55,742 nucleotides of DNA from Neochlamydia sp. AcF84 (lineage in GTDB: Bacteria > Chlamydiota > Chlamydiia > Chlamydiales > Parachlamydiaceae). Made by a program: the position numbers and the translations under genes. Location: positions 1-55,742 of the forward strand of contig NZ_VJOT01000016.1 in NCBI RefSeq assembly GCF_011087585.1. Reading direction: 5' to 3'. The notes under the pieces were generated by a model, which did not search any database, was not told the origin of the DNA, and saw only the letters and a list, made by a program, of their open reading frames with translations. This document shows, one piece after another, positions 18,197 to 26,704 of this stretch. Every line of letters starts with the position of its first letter. Within the stretch, counting starts at the first letter, position 1.

Positions 18197-20848
18197 ATGG
18201 TTGAAGAAGATCGCCCAGATCCAGAAGCTTTACTTCAGTTGATTAACCGGGAAGAAGAGAAAAGTAGAGGAGGAAAACTTAAAATTTTTTTTGGGATGGC
18301 TGCTGGCGTAGGTAAAACTTATGCGATGCTAGAGGATGGCCAACAGCGTCGCTTAGAAGGAGTAGATATTGTCATAGGGGTCATTAACACCCATGGACGA
18401 AAAGAGACCGCTGCTCTTACGGTTGGCTTAGAAAGTATTCCTGAAAAATCCATTAGCTATAGAGGAAACATTTTCACGGAGCTTGATATAGATGCAATCA
18501 TCAAACGCAAGCCTCATATCGTTCTTATAGATGAACTAGCGCATACCAATGTGCCAGGGTCGCGCCATACAAAACGATGGCAGGATGTAATGGAGATTCT
18601 TGAAGCAGGAATCGATGTTTACACCACCTTAAATGTCCAACATATTGAGAGCCGTAAGGATGTAGTGGAAGAAATTACAGGCATTGTAATTCGTGAAACT
18701 GTTCCCGATAGCCTTATAGAAAGAGCTTCTCAAATCGAGTTAGTAGATATCACTCCTACGGGGCTTTTAAGGCGCCTTAAAGAAGGAAAAGTATATATAG
18801 GACCTCAATCTGAAATTGCTGCAAAAAACTTTTTCCAGGTCGATCGATTAACGGCCTTAAGAGAAATAGCGCTGCGGCTAACAGCAGAAAAAGTAGATCA
18901 TGATTTGCATGGATTACTGCCCAGTGCTGAAAGATCTAGCTTATGGAAACCCTCTGAACGCCTAATGGTAGCGATTAGCCCTAGCCCTCATTCTCAGCGC
19001 TTAATTCGCCTTGCACGCCGTTACGCCTTTACCCTAGACGCTCCTTGGATTGCTTTGCATGTCGATAATGGGAAGAAGTTAAGCGAAAAGGATCAGAAAC
19101 AGCTAGCCAAAAACCTCTCTCTTGCTAGAGAACTCGGAGCAGAAGTTATCACTACGGCAGATCCTTCTATAGGAATAGCCTTAAAAAGGATGGCCAAACA
19201 AAAGAACGTTACTCAAATTATTATTGGTCGCCCCCAAAACACCTTGTTTAAAAAATTGATGGGAATAAGTAATCTTCTGGATATTCTCAATCAAGAGGCT
19301 AGCGGTATCGATGTACATGTAATCCACCATGATGCCTCTGTTCCCCTCAATGTATCTCCCTGGGCTAAATTAGAATTTACAAGCACCTATAAAGATTACG
19401 GATGGGCTCTTTTTTTCACCCTACTTATTGCTATGCTAGGGGGAGTATGCTCTTTATATCTAAGCTACCAAATGATAGGATTTATTTTCTTTTTTTTCTT
19501 CTTAGGGTTTAGCCTATTCCTAGGAAAAGGCCCGCTTGTTTTATCGGCATCCCTTTTTTCTATAATTTGGTCCATGCTCTTTTTACCTTCTTTTAATTCC
19601 ACTTATTTTGGAGAAGTGGAGACAGGTTTGTTTTTATCTTTTGCAGCAGCTACTTGCGTTTTAAGCATCCTTACTGACCGCATTAAAAAACGGGAGCAAC
19701 TGCTTAGGCATCGAGAAGAAAAGTCACAAGTGCTTTATGAAATTGTAAAGGAGCTAGCGACTACTTCTTTTAATAAAGAATTATTCTTATCTATCTGCGC
19801 TCGCCTAAATAATCTGCTAAACGGAAGAGCCGAAATTTTTCTAAAAAAAATTGATGATGGTCTTATGATCCATGCTGAGACCGATTTGCTGAAAGATGAA
19901 AAAGAGAAAGCCGTAGCTACCTGGGTATTTGAAAATACAAAAATGGCAGGATGGTCTACAGATACATTATCATCTGTTAACAATCTTTACCTACCTTTAA
20001 AAGGATTTAAAGAGACAGTGGGTATTCTAGCTTTTCGGCCTACCTTCCCTAAAGTGATACAGCAAGAAGAAATAACCCTCCTTCAAACAATTTGCCAGCA
20101 AGTAGCGCATTATGTGGAAAGGACCTTTAAAGAAGAAAAGCTCCGGAAAAATGAATATCTTAAACAGATCGAAAAAGTTCAACATAACATTTTAAGCTCT
20201 CTTTCCTTGGAGTTTAAGACACCTCTATATTCCATCAGAGGGGCAGCACGTGAGCTAAAAAGTGCGGAGCTTGCCAAGAATGCAGACCTTCGTTCGCATA
20301 AGATTCAGCAGATTGAAGAATCTTCTAATTATTTAAGTCGCATGGTAGAAAATGTGGTGACTATGTCTCAATTAAGCACAGGTTTTCTCAAAGTCTCCAA
20401 AAAATTACAAACCATCTCGGAATTGATTAATGCCAGCTTAGCAAGCTTACAGAAAAACCTTGAAAAACATATCATAAAAGTTGAAGTCGATAAAGATCTC
20501 CCTCCTATCTATTTTGATTTTTCCTTGATGGAACTTCTTCTTTGTAACTTATTAATTAACGCTGCTGCTTACTCTGAGCCAGGTAAAGAAATTTTAATTT
20601 CTTCTCATAAAATAGAAGGTTTTATTCTTCTTTCCGTCGCGGACGAAGGACCAGGTATTCCTCTTAATTTTGTTCCTCGACTTTTTGAAAAATTTTATCG
20701 AATTCCTGGCACGCCATCCAATGGAATGGGATTAGGGCTAGCCGTAGTAAAAACCATCGCTGATCTTCATCAAGCAAAAATTGAGGTTCATAATCGCCCT
20801 AAAAGAGGAACGGTATTTACTCTCTATTTTCCTCTAAAAAATGAGTAA
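18197..20848 (+). CDS. kdpD: KdpD-like sensor kinase lacking the phospho-acceptor histidine
   Basis: An 883-residue protein of full KdpD length. The N-terminal KdpD domain has Walker A GMAAGVGKT (33-41) and the LIDELAHTNVPGSRHTKRWQ motif. A universal-stress-type domain (about 250-380), four membrane segments (about 400-490) and a GAF-like region follow. The dimerisation helix reads SSLSLEFKTPL where KdpD normally has SHDLRTPL: the phosphorylated His is Leu671 (TTG). The ATPase domain keeps its N box (LLCNLLINAAAYSEPGKE), DEGPGIP and GMGLGLAVV. Normally KdpD phosphorylates KdpE to control potassium uptake. No kdpE or kdpFABC lies nearby, so this is an orphan. It may be a sensor without autokinase output or a partner of another kinase. 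Confidence 0.9.
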   Translation: MVEEDRPDPEALLQLINREEEKSRGGKLKIFFGMAAGVGKTYAMLEDGQQRRLEGVDIVIGVINTHGRKETAALTVGLESIPEKSISYRGNIFTELDIDAIIKRKPHIVLIDELAHTNVPGSRHTKRWQDVMEILEAGIDVYTTLNVQHIESRKDVVEEITGIVIRETVPDSLIERASQIELVDITPTGLLRRLKEGKVYIGPQSEIAAKNFFQVDRLTALREIALRLTAEKVDHDLHGLLPSAERSSLWKPSERLMVAISPSPHSQRLIRLARRYAFTLDAPWIALHVDNGKKLSEKDQKQLAKNLSLARELGAEVITTADPSIGIALKRMAKQKNVTQIIIGRPQNTLFKKLMGISNLLDILNQEASGIDVHVIHHDASVPLNVSPWAKLEFTSTYKDYGWALFFTLLIAMLGGVCSLYLSYQMIGFIFFFFFLGFSLFLGKGPLVLSASLFSIIWSMLFLPSFNSTYFGEVETGLFLSFAAATCVLSILTDRIKKREQLLRHREEKSQVLYEIVKELATTSFNKELFLSICARLNNLLNGRAEIFLKKIDDGLMIHAETDLLKDEKEKAVATWVFENTKMAGWSTDTLSSVNNLYLPLKGFKETVGILAFRPTFPKVIQQEEITLLQTICQQVAHYVERTFKEEKLRKNEYLKQIEKVQHNILSSLSLEFKTPLYSIRGAARELKSAELAKNADLRSHKIQQIEESSNYLSRMVENVVTMSQLSTGFLKVSKKLQTISELINASLASLQKNLEKHIIKVEVDKDLPPIYFDFSLMELLLCNLLINAAAYSEPGKEILISSHKIEGFILLSVADEGPGIPLNFVPRLFEKFYRIPGTPSNGMGLGLAVVKTIADLHQAKIEVHNRPKRGTVFTLYFPLKNE

Positions 20849-21140
20849 AATCTTGGATAGAAGTAAATAAAAATTTAGATCTATTACTTTTATAGAAGGA
20901 ATCTCTCTCGGTTCCCATCGCTATCCATACGGATGATGCTTAAAATATCTTATCTATCGCTTATTCGAGCAATAAATATTTTCATACATGTTAATTAACT
21001 GGATGCAATTAACTAAGCCTTTATTAAGCAAATTCCTATTTTTTTATGTTTAAGCTTCCTTAAATTGAAAAAATAGTGGGATTAAAACAGGTCTGGCTGA
21101 AATAAAATTAAGGAGAGTCGATGAAAAATTTGATAACCTA
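20849..21140. other. gap after kdpD
   Basis: About 290 AT-rich bases with no reading frame, clear terminator or RNA gene that I can support before the CsoR-type promoter. Confidence 0.4.
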
Positions 21141-21184
21141 TTGACATAATTCGATGAGTTTTATACCATAGGGGGGTAGGGTAA
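21141..21184 (+). promoter_or_regulatory. CsoR-type promoter and G-tract operator
   Basis: TTGACA (21141-21146) and TACCAT (21164-21169) are spaced by 17 bases. Overlapping the -10 and start region is TACC, a run of six G (21171-21176), then GGTA (21080+100, i.e. 21180-21183), so TACC and GGTA form inverted arms around a G-tract. Operators of CsoR/RcnR repressors are typically G/C-tracts with TA-rich flanks. The site lies 25 bases before the repressor gene, as expected for autoregulation. Confidence 0.55.
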
Positions 21185-21208
21185 AAATTTACAAAATAGA
21201 AAACATTT

Positions 21209-21511
21209 ATGAAAAATTCAGAGGGTGAACATAAACAAGCTAAACAAGCTTCTTATCACGATCAACTCCCACATCTAAATAGGATAAATGGGCAGCTAGA
21301 AGGAATAAAAAAGATGATTAAAGAGGAAAGGTATTGTCCAGAAATTTTAACTCAGCTTAGAGCCATCCGTTCAGCTATAAAAAGCATCGAAAGGCGTATC
21401 TTGGATACCCATCTATCCTCATGCGTGGCCCAAGCTTGCCTCTGTCACGATCACGAGGAGCAAAAAAAGAAAATTGAGGAGATTAGGATATTGCTTAAGC
21501 GATTTGAATGA
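21209..21511 (+). CDS. CsoR/RcnR-family metal-sensing repressor
   Basis: A 100-residue all-helical DNA-binding repressor (DUF156). The core LNRINGQLEGIKKMI is the family signature. The copper-ligand pattern of CsoR is intact: C43, H68 and C72, with the same spacing as Cys36/His61/Cys65 of the Mycobacterium CsoR. In CsoR, Cu(I) binding releases the operator. The tail adds extra cysteines and a histidine (CVAQACLCHDH), which may alter metal choice. It lacks a clear ribosome site. The next gene encodes a Cys-rich exported protein, and no copper ATPase is in the window. Copper is the best guess; nickel/cobalt or persulfide sensing is possible. Confidence 0.82.
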   Translation: MKNSEGEHKQAKQASYHDQLPHLNRINGQLEGIKKMIKEERYCPEILTQLRAIRSAIKSIERRILDTHLSSCVAQACLCHDHEEQKKKIEEIRILLKRFE

Positions 21512-21689
21512 ATTTCACGCAGGGACTAATCCTAGGTAGCTTAAATAGGGATTTTTTCTTTCTTCCTCATCAAGCGAACCTCTTGGTAAGCAAAGCAGTC
21601 ACTGATCTGGGAGAAAATTAATAGAAAGTTTTTAGCTCTGTACAAAATAATAAATAGACCTACTTAAACAATTTAAAAAAGGAGAAAAT

Positions 21690-21911
21690 ATGAAAATTTT
21701 ATTAAGCTTTTTGGGCGCTTTTTTTATGGCGATTAGTTTTCTTTCCGCTGATTCCAACATGAACAATTGCAAGTGCTCAGAGTGTAGTTGTACTCAAGAT
21801 AAGCATTGTGGATGTTATACTCAATCAGGATGCCAGGGTTTATCTTCACCTTCTGAGGGGAAAGAACCTTCTCAAGGAAAAGATCCTATGGCTACTAATA
21901 AAGATATTTGA
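21690..21911 (+). CDS. small exported cysteine-rich (metallothionein-like) protein
   Basis: A 73-residue protein with a signal peptide (MKILLSFLGAFFMAISFLSA, cleavage predicted after A20), then seven cysteines in 22 residues (C27, 29, 32, 34, 40, 42, 48) in CxC and CxxC spacing with a histidine. The tail is Ser/Lys/Gly/Pro-rich and flexible. This is the composition of a metal-chelating peptide or an oxidised cysteine-rich envelope protein. It has a strong ribosome site (AAGGAG) and follows the CsoR-type repressor by 180 bp, so metal-inducible expression is a reasonable inference. No homologue is recognised. Confidence 0.7.
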   Translation: MKILLSFLGAFFMAISFLSADSNMNNCKCSECSCTQDKHCGCYTQSGCQGLSSPSEGKEPSQGKDPMATNKDI

Positions 21912-21923
21912 TGTTTTCATGCT

Positions 21924-21951
21924 GCCCCTCTTAAATGCATTTTAGAGGGGC
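21924..21951 (+). terminator. hairpin after the Cys-rich gene
   Basis: GCCCCTCT (21924-21931) pairs with AGAGGGGC (21944-21951), extended inward by three A-T pairs around TGCA. It is stable but lacks a T-run, so termination is likely but not certain. The 590 bases after it contain no supported gene. Confidence 0.45.
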
Positions 21952-22543
21952 TTAAAAAAGGTGCATCTCTAGAATGCTATCTTAAAATTGCTAAGGTATG
22001 CAAAATACTTATCCTCTTAGCCCATCTTATGATAATTAATAAAAAGCATCCCACTTCTCTATAGATTGTAGAAACTTAGTAAATTAAAATTAGAAGTATC
22101 AGCCTCAAAAGAGGGCTATTTAAAGAGCAGGGGTTGATGCACGTTAAACCTCCTTACTTTTTTATCTCCTCTAGCTCTATAAAAATACCCTTAAAAGTTT
22201 TTTTATTTTCATATGTTTTGGTGCCCTTTTCAAAAGGAGAGCGGAATAGGTTCAAGATGAGCTGCTTATAAAGCAAAAAGCTAAAAATTTTTTCTTGCAA
22301 TAAATAAAAAAACAAATGAAACTATAACAAAGATTTAAACTTAAAGGGGCTTTAACAAGCTTTCGATTAAGTAATAAGACTGTAGGATAGATGGTATGGA
22401 AGGAAACGAGCTACTAGGCTCTTGATGCTGTAAAGCGTAAATCAAAGAGTTAAATTGCATAGTTAGTTACCCTTAAGAAAGATATTGATCTACCTAATTA
22501 TATAATATCAGTCTTAATTAACCAATATACAAAGGGCTTATTA

Positions 22544-22996
22544 ATGGAATTTGCTAACGAATTTCCATCGAGCTATCAGGTCTTAAAACCTTTTAGAGCG
22601 GATTTTGGACAAAACGTACCTACTATTTACAAGCAGGCTAACTGGAAAGGGAGAGTTTACTGCTTCATTCAATTAATAAGCTCTCCCGCCACTGTTGCAT
22701 TTAAAGTAGGGAGAAAAGTTGGAATGGCTGCATGTTCAGCTGCCGGTGTGGCTATCCACGTTCTATTCATTAGTACAAAATGTTTAGGAAGGATTTGGAA
22801 AAGAAAGCCTATTGGCCGGCAGGATCTGTTGAATGGAGCTATACTGATAAAAAAATCTGCCTTACGTGCTCTCGATCTATCGATAGCAGCAGCCTTATCT
22901 CCTATCGGCATATTGGCATCGCGCGTACGCTACCTTATAGGGATAATTTACCCACCTTTAGCTTTCTCTCCAAGCTTTTTGATAATAAAAATTTAA
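22544..22996 (+). CDS. hydrophobic chlamydial protein, tandem copy 1
   Basis: A 150-residue basic protein with three hydrophobic stretches (about 43-60, 65-83, 112-145). It starts MEFANEFPSSYQVLKPFRAD, then VPTIYKQANWKGRVYCFIQL, and ends in IGILASRVRYLIGIIYPPLA. The paired hydrophobic segments recall inclusion-membrane-type proteins of chlamydiae, but that is only a resemblance. The start follows GGGCTTATTA, a poor ribosome site shared by both copies. Function unknown. Confidence 0.65.
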   Translation: MEFANEFPSSYQVLKPFRADFGQNVPTIYKQANWKGRVYCFIQLISSPATVAFKVGRKVGMAACSAAGVAIHVLFISTKCLGRIWKRKPIGRQDLLNGAILIKKSALRALDLSIAAALSPIGILASRVRYLIGIIYPPLAFSPSFLIIKI

Positions 22997-23279
22997 TAAT
23001 TTATATAAAAATCAAAAATTAAGTTTTTTACTATAGAAAGAAATAAATAAATTAAACTGTAATAAAATTTAAAAGAGCTTTAATAGCCTTGCAATTAAGT
23101 AGTAAAACTCTAGGGTAGACTGGGTTGGAAGAAACGAGCTATTAGGCCTTGGATGCCATGAAGTGTAAATGCATAGCTCAAAAGGTTAAATTGCATAGCT
23201 AGTTGCCCTTAAGAAAGATATTGATCTAACCAATTACAAAATATCAGTCCTAATTAAACAATATACAAAGGGCTTATTA

Positions 23280-23732
23280 ATGGAATTTGCTAACGAATTT
23301 CCATCGAGCTATCAGGTCTTAAAGCCTTTTAGAGCGGATTTTGGACAAAACGTACCTACTATTTACAAGCAGGCTAGCTGGAAAGGAAGAGTTTACTGCT
23401 TCATTCAATTAATAAGCTCTCCCGCCACTGTTGCATTTAAAGTAGGGAGAAAAGTTGGAGCTGTTGCAAGCTTAGTTGCCAGCGTGGCTGGTTTAAGTTT
23501 TTACCTTATTACAAAATGTTTAGGGAGGATTTTGAAAAGAAAGCCCATAGAGCAGCAGGCTGTGTCGAATGAAGCTTCAAATATAAAAAAACTTGCCTTA
23601 TATGCTTTAGATCTATCCATAGCAGTAGCTTTGTCTCCTATCGGCATATTGGCATCTCGAGTACGCTACCTTATAGGGATAATTTACCCACCTTTAGCTT
23701 TCTCTCCAAGTTTTTTGGTAATAAAAATTTAA
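23280..23732 (+). CDS. hydrophobic chlamydial protein, tandem copy 2
   Basis: A 150-residue paralogue of the preceding gene. Residues 1-60 and 115-150 are almost identical to copy 1, while residues 61-110 differ substantially (VGAVASLVASVAGLSFYLI against VGMAACSAAGVAIHVLFIS) though hydrophobicity is kept. That pattern suggests the ends are constrained or homogenised and the centre is free to diversify. Both frames are intact. Function unknown. Confidence 0.65.
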   Translation: MEFANEFPSSYQVLKPFRADFGQNVPTIYKQASWKGRVYCFIQLISSPATVAFKVGRKVGAVASLVASVAGLSFYLITKCLGRILKRKPIEQQAVSNEASNIKKLALYALDLSIAVALSPIGILASRVRYLIGIIYPPLAFSPSFLVIKI

Positions 23733-24076
23733 TAATTTATATAAAATTAAAAATTAACTTTTTTACTGGAGAATGGATTAAACAAGGCCAGAAGAAAAAT
23801 TCATGATAGAAAGCTAGCTAATTTACAAGTGGAAAATGCTCTAAAGGAAGAGCCAAAATTAGTCCTACCTATTTCCTTATACATGTAAAGCGTCCAGCTT
23901 ACAAATCCCCTTCCATTTTCAGGTGTTTAACAGCTTATTCCTATGCTAGGCTTATTCTTCACCTAGCTACCTACTGCCTGGTCAATAAAGTCTGCTATCC
24001 CTATCTCCTCCCGCATTCTACGAGGCCGCTCCTTTCTTGATAAAATAAAAGCAAATTCAGCAATAGAAGAAGCATA

Positions 24077-24888
24077 ATGCTTAGCTATTCTGCTGGATTG
24101 AGCGACCAAGAAAGAGAAGGAATCAAGCATATTTTTTTCTATTTCCCACGGAAGAGAAAGAAGACTTGGAAACCTTTCCAAGCAAGACATGTCTGTTGCT
24201 ATTCTTTATGTAAACGATCCAGGATGCCGATAGAGATATTTTCCTCACAACTTTCCTTCCTGAAAAGCTATGTTGAAGTATTTCCCTAGAAGGAAGCTTG
24301 CCGAGAAATTTGAAAAGATGAATACATACCTATACAAGAAGGAAAGAATGTCCATGAGCAAAAAAGAAGGGCCGGCAGCAGCCCTAGTGGATAACCAGAA
24401 CATGAAAAATGCAGACCATGGAAGTCTTAAAAGGCTAAAAATAGGGAAAAAATCAAAGGAAGAAAAAGACATATGTCACTAGATACTCAAAAGCTTTTTA
24501 CTAGATTGCCACTTTACAGCAGCCAACCTATCTGATAAAGAAGGCTTAAGGATGCTCTTTAAATTGTAATCAATGCAGCTGCCTAGAAGAGGTAGATCAA
24601 GGCTATTAAAGAGAAGAGATAAAAGCCATGGGCCAAATTAAGGTAAGGAAGTTGAAGTAGTAAAAGGATCGCCTTGCAGAACAGACTTCTAAGATGAGGG
24701 CTGGAATGCCATTTATATTTCCTTGACACCAGGAATTAAGTATTTTACCGAAAAATTGGGTAATAAAGGGAACTTTAGCATGGATAAACAAATGTTAGAG
24801 ATTAGCCAAGGATAATGAATGCTTACCTATAGCCTTAAAAGCTATAATTTATAGCTTAAGGTCTAGAATTATGCTAAAAAGAAACTAA
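24077..24888 (+). pseudogene. decayed IS5-family transposase
   Basis: A full-length transposase can be followed through several frames: LSDQEREGIKHIF (N-terminal DUF4096-like), GPAAALVDNQNMKNA (first catalytic Asp in the D-x-Q-S/N-x-K motif), IGKKSKEEKDIC, FTAANLSDKEGLRMLF, and LPKNWVIKGTLAWINKC with RLAKDNECLP at the DDE glutamate region. Many stops and frameshifts interrupt it. It ends just before the acylphosphatase gene. Confidence 0.75.
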
Positions 24889-24904
24889 GCATTTGAGCCC
24901 CTTC

Positions 24905-25204
24905 TCAAGGTAGAATTTGAAAATGCGGGTAAGAAGTGGAAGGTGGGCTATAAATAACTTCTAAACATGTTATATAGCTACTTCCAAAGCGTGCTTGGAT
25001 AAGAGCAAGAAGTTTTTCTAATTTCTCCTTAGGACCTTGCGCTATAATTTCTACACTTCCATTTTCAAGGTTACGCACGGTGCCTGTAAGCTCTAGTTGA
25101 GAGGCATAATGGAGAGTAGCTAATCGAAAACCGACACCTTGCACGCGGCCCGAGGCTACAGCATGTAATTCTAATGGCTCTTGAAGGGGAAATAATTTAT
25201 TCAT
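24905..25204 (-). CDS. acyP: acylphosphatase
   Basis: A 99-residue enzyme that hydrolyses carboxyl-phosphate bonds such as acetyl phosphate. The signature loop SGRVQGVGFRLAT supplies the phosphate-binding Arg, and GTVRNLENGSVEI supplies the catalytic Asn with the usual N-x-x-D/N-G-x-V-E pattern. Length is typical (about 90). It ends 17 bases before the dead IS5 and lies downstream of dus on the same strand, 88 bp away. Confidence 0.9.
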   Translation of the reverse strand: MNKLFPLQEPLELHAVASGRVQGVGFRLATLHYASQLELTGTVRNLENGSVEIIAQGPKEKLEKLLALIQARFGSSYITCLEVIYSPPSTSYPHFQILP

Positions 25205-25291
25205 TATTAAGCCATACGGTTAGCAAATTAATTGATTCTGGGAAACTTAAGCTAATCTTAAATAGCCCTCTCATAGGATTTCTAGCTCCTT

Positions 25292-26335
25292 TTAACAAGA
25301 TGTCTCGTCTTCTGATTGATCAATCATTTCATTTCCATTCATTTCTCCTAACGGAAAATTTAAAATCAAATCCTGTACCTGCTCTACCGATTCGGCTCGG
25401 CTTATCTGTTCCCTAAAAGCTCGTGTCCCAGCAGATTTTTTTAGATACCAACAGCCTACTCGGCGCATGTCTACCACCGCACGGCGTGTCTGTTGATAAT
25501 TAATCGTATAATTGAAATGCTCAAGCAAGGCCTGTCGGCAGTCTTCTAAAGTACGGCTCCTAGGCTCTTCCCCTTGAAGCTTTCTCATGATGTCTTCTAC
25601 GATCCAAGGCTGGCCTAAAGTTCCACGAGAGATGAGGATGGCGTCGCAGCCGGTATGCTCAAATATTTTCTCTGCAGCCACGGCATCGAATATATCTCCA
25701 TTGCCAATAATTTTAATCGATTTTGCAACCTCTTTGCATGCTTTAATCCAATCCCAGTTGGCCGCTCCTCGATAACCCTGTTGGCGCGTACGGCCATGAA
25801 TACATATAGCTTTTGCACCGGCTTGCTCTGCTATTTGCGTGATCAAAGGAGCATTGATAAGATTTTCATCCCATCCAGCTCGTATCTTAACCGTCACGGG
25901 AATTTTAACAGCTGCCACCATTTTTTCTAGGACCTCGCCAATCAAGGCAGGGTTTTTCATCATTCCCGATCCACTTCCATCCTTAGTCACCTTATCGACA
26001 GGACAGCCACAATTTAAGTCGACAACATCAAAACCTAAATCTTCAATAATTTTTGCAGCCTGGCCGGCAATTTCTGGTTTACTTCCACAGATTTGTCCTC
26101 CAATAGGATGCATGCGGCGAGCATAATCCAAAATATGAAATGTTCCTTGATCGAAACGCACTAGGGCATCCATTTTGACCATTTCACAATATATCAACCC
26201 CGGATGATAATTAGCTGACATTTGACGAAAAGGATAATCGGAACATCCCGCTAAAGGAGCATAAAAGATATTATTAGGAAGTTGAATAGCCCCTAGCTGA
26301 AAAGGCACCTGGAGAAATGATGTTCTATCTTTCAT
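25292..26335 (-). CDS. dus: tRNA-dihydrouridine synthase (DusB-like)
   Basis: A 347-residue FMN enzyme that reduces uridines in the tRNA D-loop. The TIM-barrel start NNIFYAPLAGCSDYPFRQ and the catalytic LNCGCPVDKVTKDGSGSGMM (Cys as proton donor) are clear, as are VKIRAGWDE, ICIHGRTRQQGYRG, IIGNGDIFD and DAILISRGTLGQPWI for FMN binding. A helical C-terminal RNA-binding domain completes it. The start overlaps the stop of the YggT gene by 4 bases, so the two are probably translationally coupled. The same pair occurs in Chlamydia by my recollection. Confidence 0.93.
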   Translation of the reverse strand: MKDRTSFLQVPFQLGAIQLPNNIFYAPLAGCSDYPFRQMSANYHPGLIYCEMVKMDALVRFDQGTFHILDYARRMHPIGGQICGSKPEIAGQAAKIIEDLGFDVVDLNCGCPVDKVTKDGSGSGMMKNPALIGEVLEKMVAAVKIPVTVKIRAGWDENLINAPLITQIAEQAGAKAICIHGRTRQQGYRGAANWDWIKACKEVAKSIKIIGNGDIFDAVAAEKIFEHTGCDAILISRGTLGQPWIVEDIMRKLQGEEPRSRTLEDCRQALLEHFNYTINYQQTRRAVVDMRRVGCWYLKKSAGTRAFREQISRAESVEQVQDLILNFPLGEMNGNEMIDQSEDETSC

Positions 26336-26583
26336 CGAATTAAAAAAATAATTAAATCTTTAAGAAGACTTAGACTAAAAAAAGCAAGAATAGGGCTTAT
26401 ATCCACCATTCCGAAAGGAGGAATAATTTTTCGAAAAAGATTTAGATAAGGATCGGTATAGAAAGCTATAAATTGCATAAACCTATATTGCATGAGTTGC
26501 GGTGCCCAGGAAGAAATAATTCTGCCAAACAGCATCAACATATAAATTTGAAAAAGCAGATCAACAATAGGAATCAGCCACAT
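26332..26583 (-). CDS. YggT-family membrane protein
   Basis: An 83-residue protein with two membrane segments separated by the family motif YTDPYLNLFRKIIPPFGMVDISPI. YggT proteins are implicated in osmotic or cell-division-related membrane functions, not firmly defined. The ATG at 26583 (MWLIPIVDLLFQIYMLMLFG) gives standard YggT length; the longer frame overlaps the divergent PilM-like gene's promoter region. The stop overlaps the dus start (ATGA-type overlap). Confidence 0.85.
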   Translation of the reverse strand: MWLIPIVDLLFQIYMLMLFGRIISSWAPQLMQYRFMQFIAFYTDPYLNLFRKIIPPFGMVDISPILAFFSLSLLKDLIIFLIR

Positions 26584-26704
26584 AAAAAATAGGGGGTAGT
26601 AAATTAGTAGGATTCTAATATATAAAAAAAAGTCTTTTCTGTCTAAGAACTTTAATCTATAATAAGGCCTTTGTTGGGAATATTTTAAGCTTAGGAAAAA
26701 GCGC

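Larger units (their letters stand above)
22325..23732 (+). repeat. tandem duplication of gene plus leader, period about 736 bp
   Basis: Two adjacent copies align from about 180 bases upstream of the start codon through the stop. The leaders share AACGAGCTA, TTAAATTGCATAG and CCTTAAGAAAGATATTGATCTA; the first 180 coding bases are nearly identical; the middle has diverged. Confidence 0.85.

Noticed and set aside
25587-26126. Plus-strand frames opposite the dus gene
   Set aside because: They are antisense to clear catalytic motifs of the synthase.
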